From NCBI GenBank assembly GCA_947463135.1, contig CANHTA010000010.1, positions 1 to 39,115 on the forward strand: a stretch of DNA of 39,115 nt, given 5' to 3'. The notes beneath the pieces are model-generated. The model was not told where the DNA came from and did not search any database. It saw only the letters and a program-made list of their open reading frames with translations. The DNA comes from Gemmatimonadota bacterium. Its GTDB lineage: Bacteria; Gemmatimonadota; Gemmatimonadetes; Gemmatimonadales; Gemmatimonadaceae. Below, piece by piece: positions 1-9,888 of the stretch. Both the position numbers and the translations under genes were made by a program. The first letter of the stretch is position 1; each line of letters starts with the position of its first letter.

Positions 1-69
1 CGTCCATTGCTGCAGCGTCGCGCGCTCATCGTCGGTCAACACCACGGGGGGCAGCTTCGCAGAGGGCAT
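1..69 (-). CDS. IS630-family transposase, N-terminal 23 codons only (cut by window edge)
   Basis: Reading leftward from the ATG at 69, an open frame runs to the window edge. It encodes 23 residues with the core LTDDERATLQQW, typical of the N-terminal helix-turn-helix entry of IS630-family transposases (LTxxERxxLxxW). The DDE catalytic domain would lie to the left, outside the window, so activity cannot be judged. The start is chosen because it is the first in-frame ATG after the presumed IS terminal sequence. The family assignment rests on a short stretch plus the fitting end sequence. Confidence 0.65.
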   Translation of the reverse strand, partial: MPSAKLPPVVLTDDERATLQQWT

Positions 70-142
70 CGCATCTCCAAGTTACTGGAGAAACGCAGAC
101 CTCGCCAATTTCGTTGAAACGAACTTCTGACTCAGGACACTA
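1..142 (-). mobile_element. End of an IS630-family insertion sequence
   Basis: The first 142 bases look like the 5' (transposase-proximal) end of an IS630-family element that continues off the left edge. Seen: on the minus strand the outer end reads TA then GTGTCCTGAGTCAGAAG, followed by a leader and a transposase start codon. A 14-base palindrome (TTCGTT-GA-AACGAA) lies at 110-123 inside the end. Known: IS630/Tc1-type elements insert at TA and duplicate it, which fits the TA at 141-142. On the other side of this TA a BLUF reading frame begins abruptly. The exact boundary is inferred; the second IS end is outside the window. Confidence 0.7.
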
Positions 143-552
143 GCGAGGCGCAACAAGGCCTGAGCTACCGCGACTTCATGACCATCATGCAGAAGGCGGC
201 CGAGCACAACAGCACCCGCGCCATCACGGGGATTCTCTGCTACGGGAGCGGACAGTTTCTTCAGGCGCTCGAGGGAGACCGGCACGCTGTGAACGCCCTC
301 TACCGGCAGATCATCAAGGACCCGAGGCACTCGGAGTGCCAGGTCCTGAGTGTCGAGGAGATCCCCGCCCGTGATTTTGCCGAATGGTCGATGAAGATTG
401 TGGATTGGAACGACTCCGTGACCGCCGACCGTGAGTCGATGCTGCTTAAACATGCGGGCTCGCGTCACTTCGACCCGAGCCACATGTCGGCCTCTCAGGC
501 CGGCGCCTTCCTGAGCGATCTCGCGGCCATGGAACGGCTCCTCACCGAGTAA
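143..552 (+). pseudogene. BLUF-domain blue-light sensor, 5' end replaced by IS630 insertion
   Basis: BLUF proteins bind FAD and sense blue light. The frame here reads EAQQGLSYRDFMTIMQKA and then carries the flavin-pocket Asn (AEHNSTRAITGIL), the conserved Gln (GQFLQALEGD) and the Trp/Met pair (EWSMKI). The first beta strand, with the invariant photoactive Tyr (Tyr21 of AppA), is missing. Upstream of the TA at 141-142 the frame runs into IS630 sequence and meets a stop at 115-117. The first usable start is the ATG at 178, which would give a 124-residue protein lacking that strand. It is therefore probably non-functional as a photosensor. The C-terminus is intact, with a TAA at 550-552, six bases before the end of the convergent mutase gene. 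Confidence 0.75.
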
Positions 553-558
553 CGCGCC

Positions 559-2257
<1,699 letters not shown>

Positions 2258-2265
<8 letters not shown>

Positions 2266-3373
2266 CCTGTAGCGGCGCGTATTCGGCGCCGGTGAGAAGT
2301 CCTACGCTGCGCGCTCGCAAGGCATCGGCCACCGCAAACGGGACCTGCGTTCCCGCCTCGAGCGCATCGAGTCGTTCGTCCACCCACGCCCGCGTGTCAC
2401 TGTCCTGCCAGAGCCGGCGACGGATCTGTTGGTCTACCACTTCCATCACCCGTTCCCGCAGGCGGGCGCGCCGACGGGATCGGAGCTCACCACTTGCTTC
2501 AAGATAGCGGACGTGCCGGTCGAGAGCCTCCACGACCTCATCCACCCCCTCATTTTTGGACGCAATGACCCGCAACACCGGTGGGGTCCACTGCTCGGGG
2601 TGTTCCTCCATTGCGGCCGCCCGCGCCGCCCGCGCCGGGTTCATGGCCTCCCGCAGCGCATCACGATCCGGTACGTGCCGAAGATCAACGCCATGATGCG
2701 CCGGAAGCGGCGCAGCCGTCGCACCGGCGCGTAAGCCGAGCATGAGTTCGATGTCATTGCGCAGGCGGTCCGCTCCCGGGCGATCCGCCTTGTTTACGGC
2801 GAACACATCGGCGATTTCCATCACGCCGGCCTTCAGCGTCTGAATCGAATCCCCCGACTCAGGAACGAGTACTACCAGCGTGGTATCCGCGGCCCGCGCG
2901 ATGTCGAGTTCGCTCTGGCCAACGCCCACCGTTTCAAGGAGGATGACGTCCATGCCGAATCCGTCGAGCACGTCACACACCTCACGCGTAGCCGTGGCCA
3001 GACCGCCCAAGGATCCGCGTGTCGCCATCGAGCGAATGAAGACGCCGGGGTCGAGCGCCACCTCTTCCATGCGGATGCGATCGCCGAGGAGCGCCCCGCC
3101 AGTAAACGGTGAGGTGGGGTCGACGGCCACGATACCAACCCGGAGACCGGCCTCGCGATACCGCCGTGCCAACCGCGTCGTGAGAGTACTCTTGCCGGCG
3201 CCAGGAGGGCCCGTCACCCCGATGCGCCGAGCGCGCCCGAGCGTTGGATGGACGGCCGCCAGGATTTGCTCGAAGCCGGGCCGATGATTCTCAACAATGC
3301 TCACCGCCCGCGCGAGCGCGGCCGGCTTACCCGCCCGAAACTCATCGAGGACCCGCGCGATCGCCTTATGCAT
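2258..3373 (-). CDS. meaB: MeaB/ArgK-family GTPase, chaperone of B12-dependent mutase
   Basis: A 371-residue SIMIBI-class G protein that gates cofactor loading and protects a B12-dependent mutase from inactivation. Seen: Walker A GPPGAGKS (55-62), switch regions around DPTS (85-88) and ETVGVGQSE (147-155), and the guanine-specificity motif NKAD (194-197). The C-terminal dimerisation arm typical of the family follows. Its stop overlaps the start of the adjacent mutase, which supports a dedicated partnership. In IcmF enzymes the same two functions are fused in one polypeptide; here they are separate. The start ATG lies 2 bases after the stop of the upstream membrane protein gene. Confidence 0.93.
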
Positions 3374-3375
3374 CG

Positions 3376-4323
3376 TTACTCGTCGTCATGTTCATCTCGG
3401 ATCTCCCCGACTAACTCTTCGAGTAAGTCTTCCAGCGTAACCAGCCCCACGATGGCGGTGCCATCCTGGACAATCGCGAGTTGCCGTCGCGCGCGCAGGA
3501 GCTCGAAGAGTAATTCCTTCGCCGATTTCGTCGAGGTGGTGACGGTCACCGGCCGAATCGGCGGTACGGTTTCGCCACTCCGCACGAAGACATCGAACAC
3601 GTGAACCATCCCGACCACCTGATCAGGGACATCGCGAAACACGGGGACGCGGCTGTACCCGGCCTGGGCAACCCGCGCCGCCAACTGCTCCGCGGGCAAC
3701 CCAACAGGCAACGCGAAGATCTTCTCGTGCGGGGTCATGACGTCCTGGACGATCTTGTCGCCGAATTGGACCACGCCAGAGATGATCGCCATTTCCTCCG
3801 TCGTGCTGATCCCGTTAAACGCGCCATCACGCAGCAGCTCTTCCAACCCGTCGCGTGCATCGCCTCCAACACGGCCCTGCGGCTCGGCCGTGATGACACG
3901 CCGAACAAGATCCGACACGATAAGAAACGGCGTGAGCAACACATCCACGAGGCGCAACAGCGGCACCAGCATGGGCACAAGCTGCGGTGCCCATCGCCGT
4001 CCCACGGCGCGTGGTAACAACTGACCAACCAACACGAGCAGCGCAAGGTAGAGCAGCACGTCGATCACGAATTCCCAGGCCCGGAGCCCATCGGCCATAG
4101 CGATCACAGCGCCGGTGGCAAAGACCGTCAGCATACTGGCCGTACCCGCGGCGTGCAGGAGCCGTGTTGGGCGCTCGAGATACCGCGCCATGGCGCCGGT
4201 GCCGCCCGGCCGCCGTTCGATCCAATGGCGCAGCCATAAGCGACTCACCGCGCGTACGGCCGTCGCCGCGAGCGTCAGGAGGGCCACAAGGCTCACGGAC
4301 AGGAGCGTCAACAGCACCGGCAT
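3376..4323 (-). CDS. DUF21/CBS-pair membrane protein (CorC/HlyC-like), short form
   Basis: A 315-residue protein of the HlyC/CorC (CNNM-related) family, often linked to divalent-cation efflux or homeostasis. The N-terminal ~130 residues are hydrophobic (DUF21-type membrane segments). They are followed by GVVQFGDKIVQDVMTPHEKI and a CBS pair ending GLVTLEDLLEELVGEIRD. The chain stops right there, so the transporter-associated CorC_HlyC domain of the neighbouring paralogue is absent. The second CBS also lacks the usual VxDEYGG loop (IVQDGTAIVGLVT instead). The start overlaps the upstream paralogue by one base (TGATG). It probably arose by tandem duplication and C-terminal loss; transport function is inferred from family only. 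Confidence 0.85.
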   Translation of the reverse strand: MPVLLTLLSVSLVALLTLAATAVRAVSRLWLRHWIERRPGGTGAMARYLERPTRLLHAAGTASMLTVFATGAVIAMADGLRAWEFVIDVLLYLALLVLVGQLLPRAVGRRWAPQLVPMLVPLLRLVDVLLTPFLIVSDLVRRVITAEPQGRVGGDARDGLEELLRDGAFNGISTTEEMAIISGVVQFGDKIVQDVMTPHEKIFALPVGLPAEQLAARVAQAGYSRVPVFRDVPDQVVGMVHVFDVFVRSGETVPPIRPVTVTTSTKSAKELLFELLRARRQLAIVQDGTAIVGLVTLEDLLEELVGEIRDEHDDE

Positions 4324-5600
4324 CAGGAGGCTCCCTGCGCCGATGGGTCAACCACCGGTAGGCGCTCGAGGTATACACGCTCGATCTTCCGCCGAACCAC
4401 ACGTTCCACAATCACCTTAAACGGACCGACCGTGAGGGCCTCGCCAGCGCGTGGCACACGCCCCAGCAACTCCAAGATCAATCCCCCAACGGTTGAGACA
4501 TCATCGCGGCGGAAATCGTGCGATAAGGCCTCGGACAAGTCATCGAGGGTTAAACGCCCGGACACCCAAAAGCGCAGCCCCGCTTCGTGCTCAACCTGAC
4601 GCTCCTCGTCGTCATACTCATCGCGAATTTCGCCGACCAGCTCCTCAAGCACATCCTCAATGGTCACGAGTCCCGCCGTACCACCATACTCATCGGCGAC
4701 GACGGCGATGTGCCGACCGGCCACACGAAACTCGCGAAGCAAATCGGCAATGCGCTTCGACGGCGGAATAAAGACCGGCGGACGCAGCAGTGTCCGCCAA
4801 CCGCCCTCAGGCTCCGAGTCAGCCAACACCGATGGCAAGAGATCCTTTACGTAGAGGATCCCGACGATTTCATCGATCGTATCCTCAAACACGGGAACGC
4901 GCGAATGCTGGGCACTCCGTACGCGATCGAGCATCTCAGACCAGGGCGTTTCCTGCTCAATGCCAATTATATCAACGCGCGGCACCATCACTTCTTCAAC
5001 AGTGGTCTCGCCAAACTCAAAGACACCCAACAGCAGGTCGCGCTCATCACGGGATACATCGGCTTCGCTGGTGATGACCTCCCGAAACTGCGCGGCCGCC
5101 TCCTCGCGACGTTCACTGGTGGCATCGGCCTCGGAGACCACCTCGGCAAATGCCGTTTCGATCCAATTGCCCAGGCGAACCACGGGCGCGAATACGGCCT
5201 CCGCGCCCTGTGAAAACCAGGCGAGCCGTTCCGCCGCCGTTTCACCAAGGGCGTCGCCCACGACCCGCGCCGTCGTTTCAGCAGCCAACACCACCCCGAG
5301 GCCAAGCAAGCAGAGCAGCCCGATGTGACCAAGCGTGGCGCGGCCTGAGAGGCCTAACCCTACAGCGATTCCCGCCCCAGCGGCCAGATGTCCCAACACG
5401 CGCGCAAACGCCAGCGCCCGATGCGTCTGCTCGCGCGACAGCACCGGTCGGGGAACCGCTTGCAGGGGTGGCGCGAGGGCAGAACGCTCGGCGGGTGCAA
5501 GGGACAACGGTGGCTCGGAGAGGAGGGCTCCGTCCGCCACGGCAGCGAGCGCGGCGACCACGGTGCCCGCCGCAGCCATTCCCCATGCCACGACACTCAT
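4323..5600 (-). CDS. DUF21/CBS/CorC_HlyC membrane protein, full-length form
   Basis: A member of the HlyC/CorC hemolysin-like family, 425 residues from the chosen start. Seen: hydrophobic N-terminal region with several membrane segments, then FEFGETTVEEVMVPRVDI opening a CBS pair, the family signature VVADEYGGTAGLVTIEDVL, and a C-terminal CorC_HlyC (transporter-associated) domain ending near GPFKVIVERV. The start is placed at the ATG at 5600 because it forms an ATGA overlap with the ybeY stop. A longer frame to 5705 would run through ybeY and adds an unlikely charged leader. The ybeY-corC linkage is common in bacteria (as in the E. coli ybeZ-ybeY-corC order), which supports the assignment. 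Confidence 0.9.
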   Translation of the reverse strand: MSVVAWGMAAAGTVVAALAAVADGALLSEPPLSLAPAERSALAPPLQAVPRPVLSREQTHRALAFARVLGHLAAGAGIAVGLGLSGRATLGHIGLLCLLGLGVVLAAETTARVVGDALGETAAERLAWFSQGAEAVFAPVVRLGNWIETAFAEVVSEADATSERREEAAAQFREVITSEADVSRDERDLLLGVFEFGETTVEEVMVPRVDIIGIEQETPWSEMLDRVRSAQHSRVPVFEDTIDEIVGILYVKDLLPSVLADSEPEGGWRTLLRPPVFIPPSKRIADLLREFRVAGRHIAVVADEYGGTAGLVTIEDVLEELVGEIRDEYDDEERQVEHEAGLRFWVSGRLTLDDLSEALSHDFRRDDVSTVGGLILELLGRVPRAGEALTVGPFKVIVERVVRRKIERVYLERLPVVDPSAQGAS

Positions 5601-6067
5601 GCGGTGCGGGACGGTGTGATCCAGAAGCGATGCAACAGTTGCTCCTGGCGACGCCACATTGGCGACATCATGCGCTCGTCCCCTTCGGGATGCTCCCACC
5701 CACACGCGTGCAATGTCCCATGCACGACCAGCCGGGCAATTTCCTCTCGAATACCAACGCCGAAGGCCTTCGCCTGACGGCGGGCCACATCCGGGCAGAT
5801 ATAGATATCGGCAATCACCGCTCCCGCAGGATCAGCCCCGAGCGCGAAGGTGATCACATCAGTGGGACCACGATGGCCCAGATGCCGACGATTCAGCGTG
5901 GCACTTGTGCGTGACGTCACGAACGTGACGCTGATGAGCGATCGCTTTACGCGAAGGGCCCCCAGCACACGACGCGAGAGCTCCGCCAGCCGGTCAGCCG
6001 ACACCGGTACGCGCACACCATCGGCTTGTACCGACACCGCACGCAGAGGGGCACGCGGACCGGTCAT
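5597..6067 (-). CDS. ybeY: Endoribonuclease YbeY, rRNA maturation/quality control
   Basis: A 156-residue zinc-dependent endoribonuclease involved in 16S rRNA 3' maturation and ribosome quality control. Seen: the metal-binding motif HGTLHACGWEH with His116, His120 and His126; the usual Asp before the third His is Glu here. Upstream is the conserved N-terminal part RGPTDVITFALG (67-78). It overlaps phoH by ATGA at 6064-6067 and the CBS-protein gene by ATGA at 5597-5600. The phoH-ybeY-corC order matches the conserved bacterial arrangement. Length is normal for the family. Confidence 0.95.
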   Translation of the reverse strand: MTGPRAPLRAVSVQADGVRVPVSADRLAELSRRVLGALRVKRSLISVTFVTSRTSATLNRRHLGHRGPTDVITFALGADPAGAVIADIYICPDVARRQAKAFGVGIREEIARLVVHGTLHACGWEHPEGDERMMSPMWRRQEQLLHRFWITPSRTA

Positions 6068-7035
6068 GCGCCGGCCGCGTCCGCATTGTACGCACGGATG
6101 ATGTCTCGTACGAGACGATGGCGTACCACATCGGCATCGGTGAAGTAGTGGAACGCAATGCCTTCAATGCCGTGCAAGATGCGTTCGATCTGCATGAGTC
6201 CTGAATCCTCACGCCGCGGCAAATCCACCTGCGTCTTATCGCCGGTGATCACGATTTTCGAGTTCACACCCAGACGCGTCAGGAACATCTTCATTTGCAG
6301 TCCCGTGGCATTCTGGGCCTCGTCGAGAATCACAAACGAATCGCTGAGGGTGCGACCGCGCATAAAGGCGAGCGGTGCCACTTCAATGGTGCGCGTCTCA
6401 ATCAGCTTTTGTAGACGCTCAACGGGAATCAGGTCGTCGAGCGCATCATACAGCGGCCGGAGATACGGATCGATTTTGGCCTGCATATCCCCAGGCAGAA
6501 AGCCGAGGCTCTCGCCCGCCTCGACGGCGGGACGCGCAAGCACAATCCGCCGCACCCGTTTGCGCATCAGCGCGTCGACGGCAGCGGCAACGGCGAGGTA
6601 GGTTTTCCCCGTGCCGGCGGGGCCAATCCCCACCACAATGTCGTGCTCACCGATTTGCGTAAGGTACGCCGCCTGCCCCGGCGTTTTGGGCTGCACGCCA
6701 CGGCGCGCCCCGGGCAGTACGAGCGCGCCATTCGTTGCGGCCGGCGCGTCGGCTGGTCGGTCCGTAAGCGACAAGCGCAGCACATCGTCCGCGGCCAGCG
6801 TCTTTCCCTCTCGCACCAGCGCAACCATGGCCGTCGCGATGGCCGTCGCCCGCACCACGTTGTCCGTATCGCCCGTGACCGTCAGGCTGTCGCCGCGCAA
6901 CGCGACACGCGTGCCCGTGGCACGTCCTAACTCCACCAAATTACTATCGCCTACGCCCGCAAGCATCTGCATGTCGGCACCTTCCACCGACACACGTGCG
7001 GTCACGCTGTCGGACGTTCGATCGTGACCCGTCAC
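6064..7035 (-). CDS. phoH: PhoH-family ATPase (YbeZ-like)
   Basis: A 323-residue PhoH/YbeZ-type cytoplasmic ATPase, thought to work with YbeY in RNA metabolism. Seen: an N-terminal KH-like region up to ~100, Walker A GPAGTGKT (138-145), Walker B FVILDEAQNA (234-243) and a sensor-like stretch KIVITGDKTQVDLPR. The start is a GTG at 7035 forming GTGA with the aspS stop; the first internal ATG is codon 22. It overlaps ybeY at its end. Family membership is certain, while the exact biochemical role is poorly defined in general. Confidence 0.93.
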   Translation of the reverse strand: MTGHDRTSDSVTARVSVEGADMQMLAGVGDSNLVELGRATGTRVALRGDSLTVTGDTDNVVRATAIATAMVALVREGKTLAADDVLRLSLTDRPADAPAATNGALVLPGARRGVQPKTPGQAAYLTQIGEHDIVVGIGPAGTGKTYLAVAAAVDALMRKRVRRIVLARPAVEAGESLGFLPGDMQAKIDPYLRPLYDALDDLIPVERLQKLIETRTIEVAPLAFMRGRTLSDSFVILDEAQNATGLQMKMFLTRLGVNSKIVITGDKTQVDLPRREDSGLMQIERILHGIEGIAFHYFTDADVVRHRLVRDIIRAYNADAAGA

Positions 7036-8834
7036 GCGCTCGTCTCCGTCACCGTGAGGTGCAGCTCGGCTAAATCATCTGGTGACACGGCGACCGGCGC
7101 CCCTTCGAAGAGGGAGCGCGCGGCCGTCGTCTTGGGAAACGCGATCACGTCACGGAGTGAAGGCGCACCGGCAAGCAGCATGGCAATCCGATCGAAACCG
7201 AAGGCAATCCCGCCATGCGGCGGCGCGCCAGCCCGAAGTCCTTCTAACAGGAACCCGAAGCGGCGCTCTTGTTCGTCTGTCGAGCCAATCCCGAGCAGGG
7301 CAAACATGCGCGACTGCATCGCGGGGTCACTGATGCGGATACTCCCGCCACCTAACTCCGTCCCATTCAGCACCACGTCATACGCCAAGGCGCGCCAGCG
7401 CGCCGGGTGGTCGGGGAACGAGACGAGATCCTCGGGATGCGGCGCGGTAAAGGGATGATGAACCGCCGCAAGTGCCCCCGTGGCAGGATCCTCCTCAAAC
7501 ATCGGGAAATCCATCACTACGACAAACCTCTGCATGGTCTCATCGATCAGTGCACAGCGTCGTGCGCACTCCTGCCGCACGCGATCGAGTGCCGGGCTGG
7601 CCACACGATCGGGGGCCGCCACAAACAACGCGAGGTCCCCGTCGGTCAGCGCAAGCGCCGCACGGGCCTCGTCCGTTAGGAACTTGGCCAACGGACCGTC
7701 ATACGCGCCGTCGGCGTATCGAAGACGGAGCAAACCACCGGCCCCGGCGCCTTTAGCCAGCGCCTCCAACTCATCGACCTGCTTACGACTCCAGGCGGCT
7801 CCACCGGGAACGACCAGCCCACGCACCCGCGATCCTGCCGCGATCGCACTCGCCGTGACCGCGAAGGCAAGCGGAGCGAAGACCGCCGTGTAGTCGGCAA
7901 GCCGCAGACCGTACCGGAGGTCCGGCCGGTCACAGCCATAGTACTCCATGGCGTCATGGTAGCTCATTCGATCGAAATGCGCGGGGATCGTGTGGCCCGC
8001 CTCCAACCACAATGCACCGATCAACCCCTCGGCAAGCGCGAGAATATCTTCCCGCTCAACGAACGATGCCTCGATGTCAATCTGGGTGAACTCCGGCTGA
8101 CGATCAGCCCGCAAATCCTCATCGCGGAAGCAGCGTGCGATCTGGAAATACCGGTCGAAGCCGCAGCACATGAAGAGCTGCTTGTAAATCTGCGGAGACT
8201 GCGGCAGCGCATAGAACTCACCCGGATGCACACGGCTCGGCACCAGATAGTCGCGCGCACCTTCCGGTGTCGGCTTGGTGAGAATCGGCGTTTCGAGCTC
8301 GAGATATCCACGTTCGCTGAGATAGCGGCGGGACACCTGCAACAGCCGATGCCGTAACACCAAGTTCTCCTGCAGTTCCGGACGACGTAAGTCGAGGTAA
8401 CGATGACGCAGGCGGAGTTCTTCGGCGGCAACCTTCTCGCCCCGACCGCGCGCCACGGGGAGCGCCGGGGTCACGGCCGGTCCAACGATGCGCAATGCGC
8501 GCACGCGGACCTCAATCGCACCGGTCTGCATATCCGGATTCTGTCGATCCGCGTCGCGCGCTACGATGTCGCCCTCGCACAACACCACCGACTCCACCCC
8601 CACCGCCGCGGCGAGGCGCAATGTTTCCGCGTCGCTCCATGCCAGGCCGAAGGCCAGTTGCACGAGTCCCGTTCGGTCACGCAGGTCAATGAACACCACG
8701 CCGCCCAGATCGCGGCTCCGGTGTACCCATCCGCCCAGACGCACGGTGCGTCCGACATCATCAGAGCGCAGGAGCCCACAAGTGTCAGTGCGCAGGGTGG
8801 TGGCAAGCGCGGACTGCTCGGACAAGGACGACAT
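7032..8834 (-). CDS. aspS: Aspartyl-tRNA synthetase
   Basis: A 600-residue class II aminoacyl-tRNA synthetase charging tRNA-Asp, of the long bacterial type. Seen: N-terminal anticodon-binding OB fold with [20 protein letters not shown] (34-53), motif 2 [16 protein letters not shown] (236-251), the bacterial GAD insertion, and motif 3 [13 protein letters not shown] near the C-terminus. The residue after RD in the OB fold is Leu, as in enzymes specific for tRNA-Asp; non-discriminating forms often have His (family knowledge, weak alone). The start is the ATG at 8834; an open frame continues upstream to 9350 but has no AspRS homology and lies over the divergent gene. It heads the minus-strand operon that ends at the mutase. 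Confidence 0.96.
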   Translation of the reverse strand: MSSLSEQSALATTLRTDTCGLLRSDDVGRTVRLGGWVHRSRDLGGVVFIDLRDRTGLVQLAFGLAWSDAETLRLAAAVGVESVVLCEGDIVARDADRQNPDMQTGAIEVRVRALRIVGPAVTPALPVARGRGEKVAAEELRLRHRYLDLRRPELQENLVLRHRLLQVSRRYLSERGYLELETPILTKPTPEGARDYLVPSRVHPGEFYALPQSPQIYKQLFMCCGFDRYFQIARCFRDEDLRADRQPEFTQIDIEASFVEREDILALAEGLIGALWLEAGHTIPAHFDRMSYHDAMEYYGCDRPDLRYGLRLADYTAVFAPLAFAVTASAIAAGSRVRGLVVPGGAAWSRKQVDELEALAKGAGAGGLLRLRYADGAYDGPLAKFLTDEARAALALTDGDLALFVAAPDRVASPALDRVRQECARRCALIDETMQRFVVVMDFPMFEEDPATGALAAVHHPFTAPHPEDLVSFPDHPARWRALAYDVVLNGTELGGGSIRISDPAMQSRMFALLGIGSTDEQERRFGFLLEGLRAGAPPHGGIAFGFDRIAMLLAGAPSLRDVIAFPKTTAARSLFEGAPVAVSPDDLAELHLTVTETSA

Positions 8835-8893
8835 GACGTGCAGCGCTCCAGACGGGACAAAACGAATAGGAAACCGGGCCGGTGTACGGCCGC

Positions 8894-8921
8894 AAACGAT
8901 TAACGATAAACGATTTACGAG
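8894..8921. repeat. Four tandem 7-base repeats between aspS and the divergent gene
   Basis: Read on the plus strand: AAACGAT, TAACGAT, AAACGAT, TTACGAG, i.e. four heptads of the form WWACGAK in perfect register. They lie 60-87 bases upstream of the aspS start codon, in the 154-base divergent intergenic region. A regulatory role (iterated protein-binding site) or simple slippage are both possible; nothing in the sequence decides. Confidence 0.7.
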
Positions 8922-8953
8922 TGACATGGTAGCGAGAACGGACGCCGGTTCGC

Positions 8954-8983
8954 TTGACCCGCCACGGCGATAGCCATTAGTGT
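8954..8983 (+). promoter_or_regulatory. Putative promoter of the 8989 gene
   Basis: A TTGACC (8954-8959) is separated by 18 bases from TAGTGT (8978-8983). The ATG at 8989 follows only 5 bases after the -10-like hexamer, so a start about 7 bases downstream of the -10 would give an essentially leaderless mRNA. The same architecture recurs at five other transcription-unit heads in this window. Confidence 0.5.
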
Positions 8984-8988
8984 CCCCT

Positions 8989-9888
8989 ATGCATCGCATG
9001 CTTCTCTGCGGGTTCGCCGTGTTGGTCTGCGCCTGCAGCGTGAGCGCGCAGCCGGTGCCGGCGCGCGATCTCTGGGAGTTTCCGTTGGGCGCCATTCTTG
9101 AGCCCGCAGCACTGGCTTCCGAACCGGGCGCCGGATTGTGGAACCCGGCTGGAACCGCGCTTCGCCCCAGTGAGCGGATGCGATTCGGTGTGGCGTCCCT
9201 CTCGACCGGCGTGCAGCAGGGGGTGAATGGCCAGTTGCTCTCCGCGTCCTTACGTCGTGCGGACGGCACCACATGGGGGCTCTCGGTGGCGCGGAGTTCG
9301 GTGGCCGGCATCGTCCGTACCGACAGTGACCCGCAAAGTCTCGGCGACATCAGTTACGCCAGCCTGTTGATTAGTGCCAGCGCCGCGCGCACCCTCGTGC
9401 CGCACGTGACCGCCGGACTGGCGATGCGGTGGCGTGAGGGGCGCGCGGATCAAGCGGTCAATACCGCGATCGCGGCGGATGTCGGGGTGGTGCTTCATGA
9501 TCTGCCGTGGCGCCACGCCCGGGTGGCGCTCTCCAGCTTCCTGTGGCGCCCCGGACGGGAAATCGAAGATCGACCGGCCTTTGTGGCGGCGCTTGACGCG
9601 CGAGTTGCCGGGGATGCCGCGTCACGCGAACTACGGCTCGGCTTCAGCCAGAACAACGTCAACCGCGGCGCCCGGGAGCGCGGCCCCTTTGTCGCGGGAC
9701 GGCTCGCCCGCCTGGAGGCGCGTGCCGCGGTGGTCCGTACAGCGGCGGGTGCCGAGAGCACAACCCGCGTCCGCTCCGGTCTTGCCGTGTACTATGCACG
9801 CTATGTGGTGGGGGTTGCGCGCGAGGAAGGCATCTCGGGACTCGGCCCCGTCTATCAGTTCACGCTCAGTTCGATACTCAAGGAATGA
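8989..9888 (+). CDS. Secreted, probable outer-membrane beta-barrel protein of unknown function
   Basis: A 299-residue protein with a Sec signal peptide (MHRMLLCGFAVLVCACSVSA, likely cleaved before QPVPARD). After that come alternating polar/hydrophobic strands, with the GLWNPAGTA motif near the mature N-terminus and a C-terminal strand-like end (YQFTLSSIL). This pattern resembles PorV/PorQ- or UPF0164-like outer-membrane proteins (GxxNPA near the start), but I do not recognise a specific family. The ATG at 8989 is preferred over a GTG at 8980, which would add three residues before the signal sequence. The stop overlaps the rlmN start (ATGA), an unusual partner for an envelope protein. Function unknown. 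Confidence 0.75.
   Translation: MHRMLLCGFAVLVCACSVSAQPVPARDLWEFPLGAILEPAALASEPGAGLWNPAGTALRPSERMRFGVASLSTGVQQGVNGQLLSASLRRADGTTWGLSVARSSVAGIVRTDSDPQSLGDISYASLLISASAARTLVPHVTAGLAMRWREGRADQAVNTAIAADVGVVLHDLPWRHARVALSSFLWRPGREIEDRPAFVAALDARVAGDAASRELRLGFSQNNVNRGARERGPFVAGRLARLEARAAVVRTAAGAESTTRVRSGLAVYYARYVVGVAREEGISGLGPVYQFTLSSILKE

Noticed and set aside
8835-9350. Long N-terminal extension of AspRS
   Set aside because: It crosses the divergent control region and the opposite-strand 8989 gene, and has no synthetase homology; the ATG at 8834 matches the family start.
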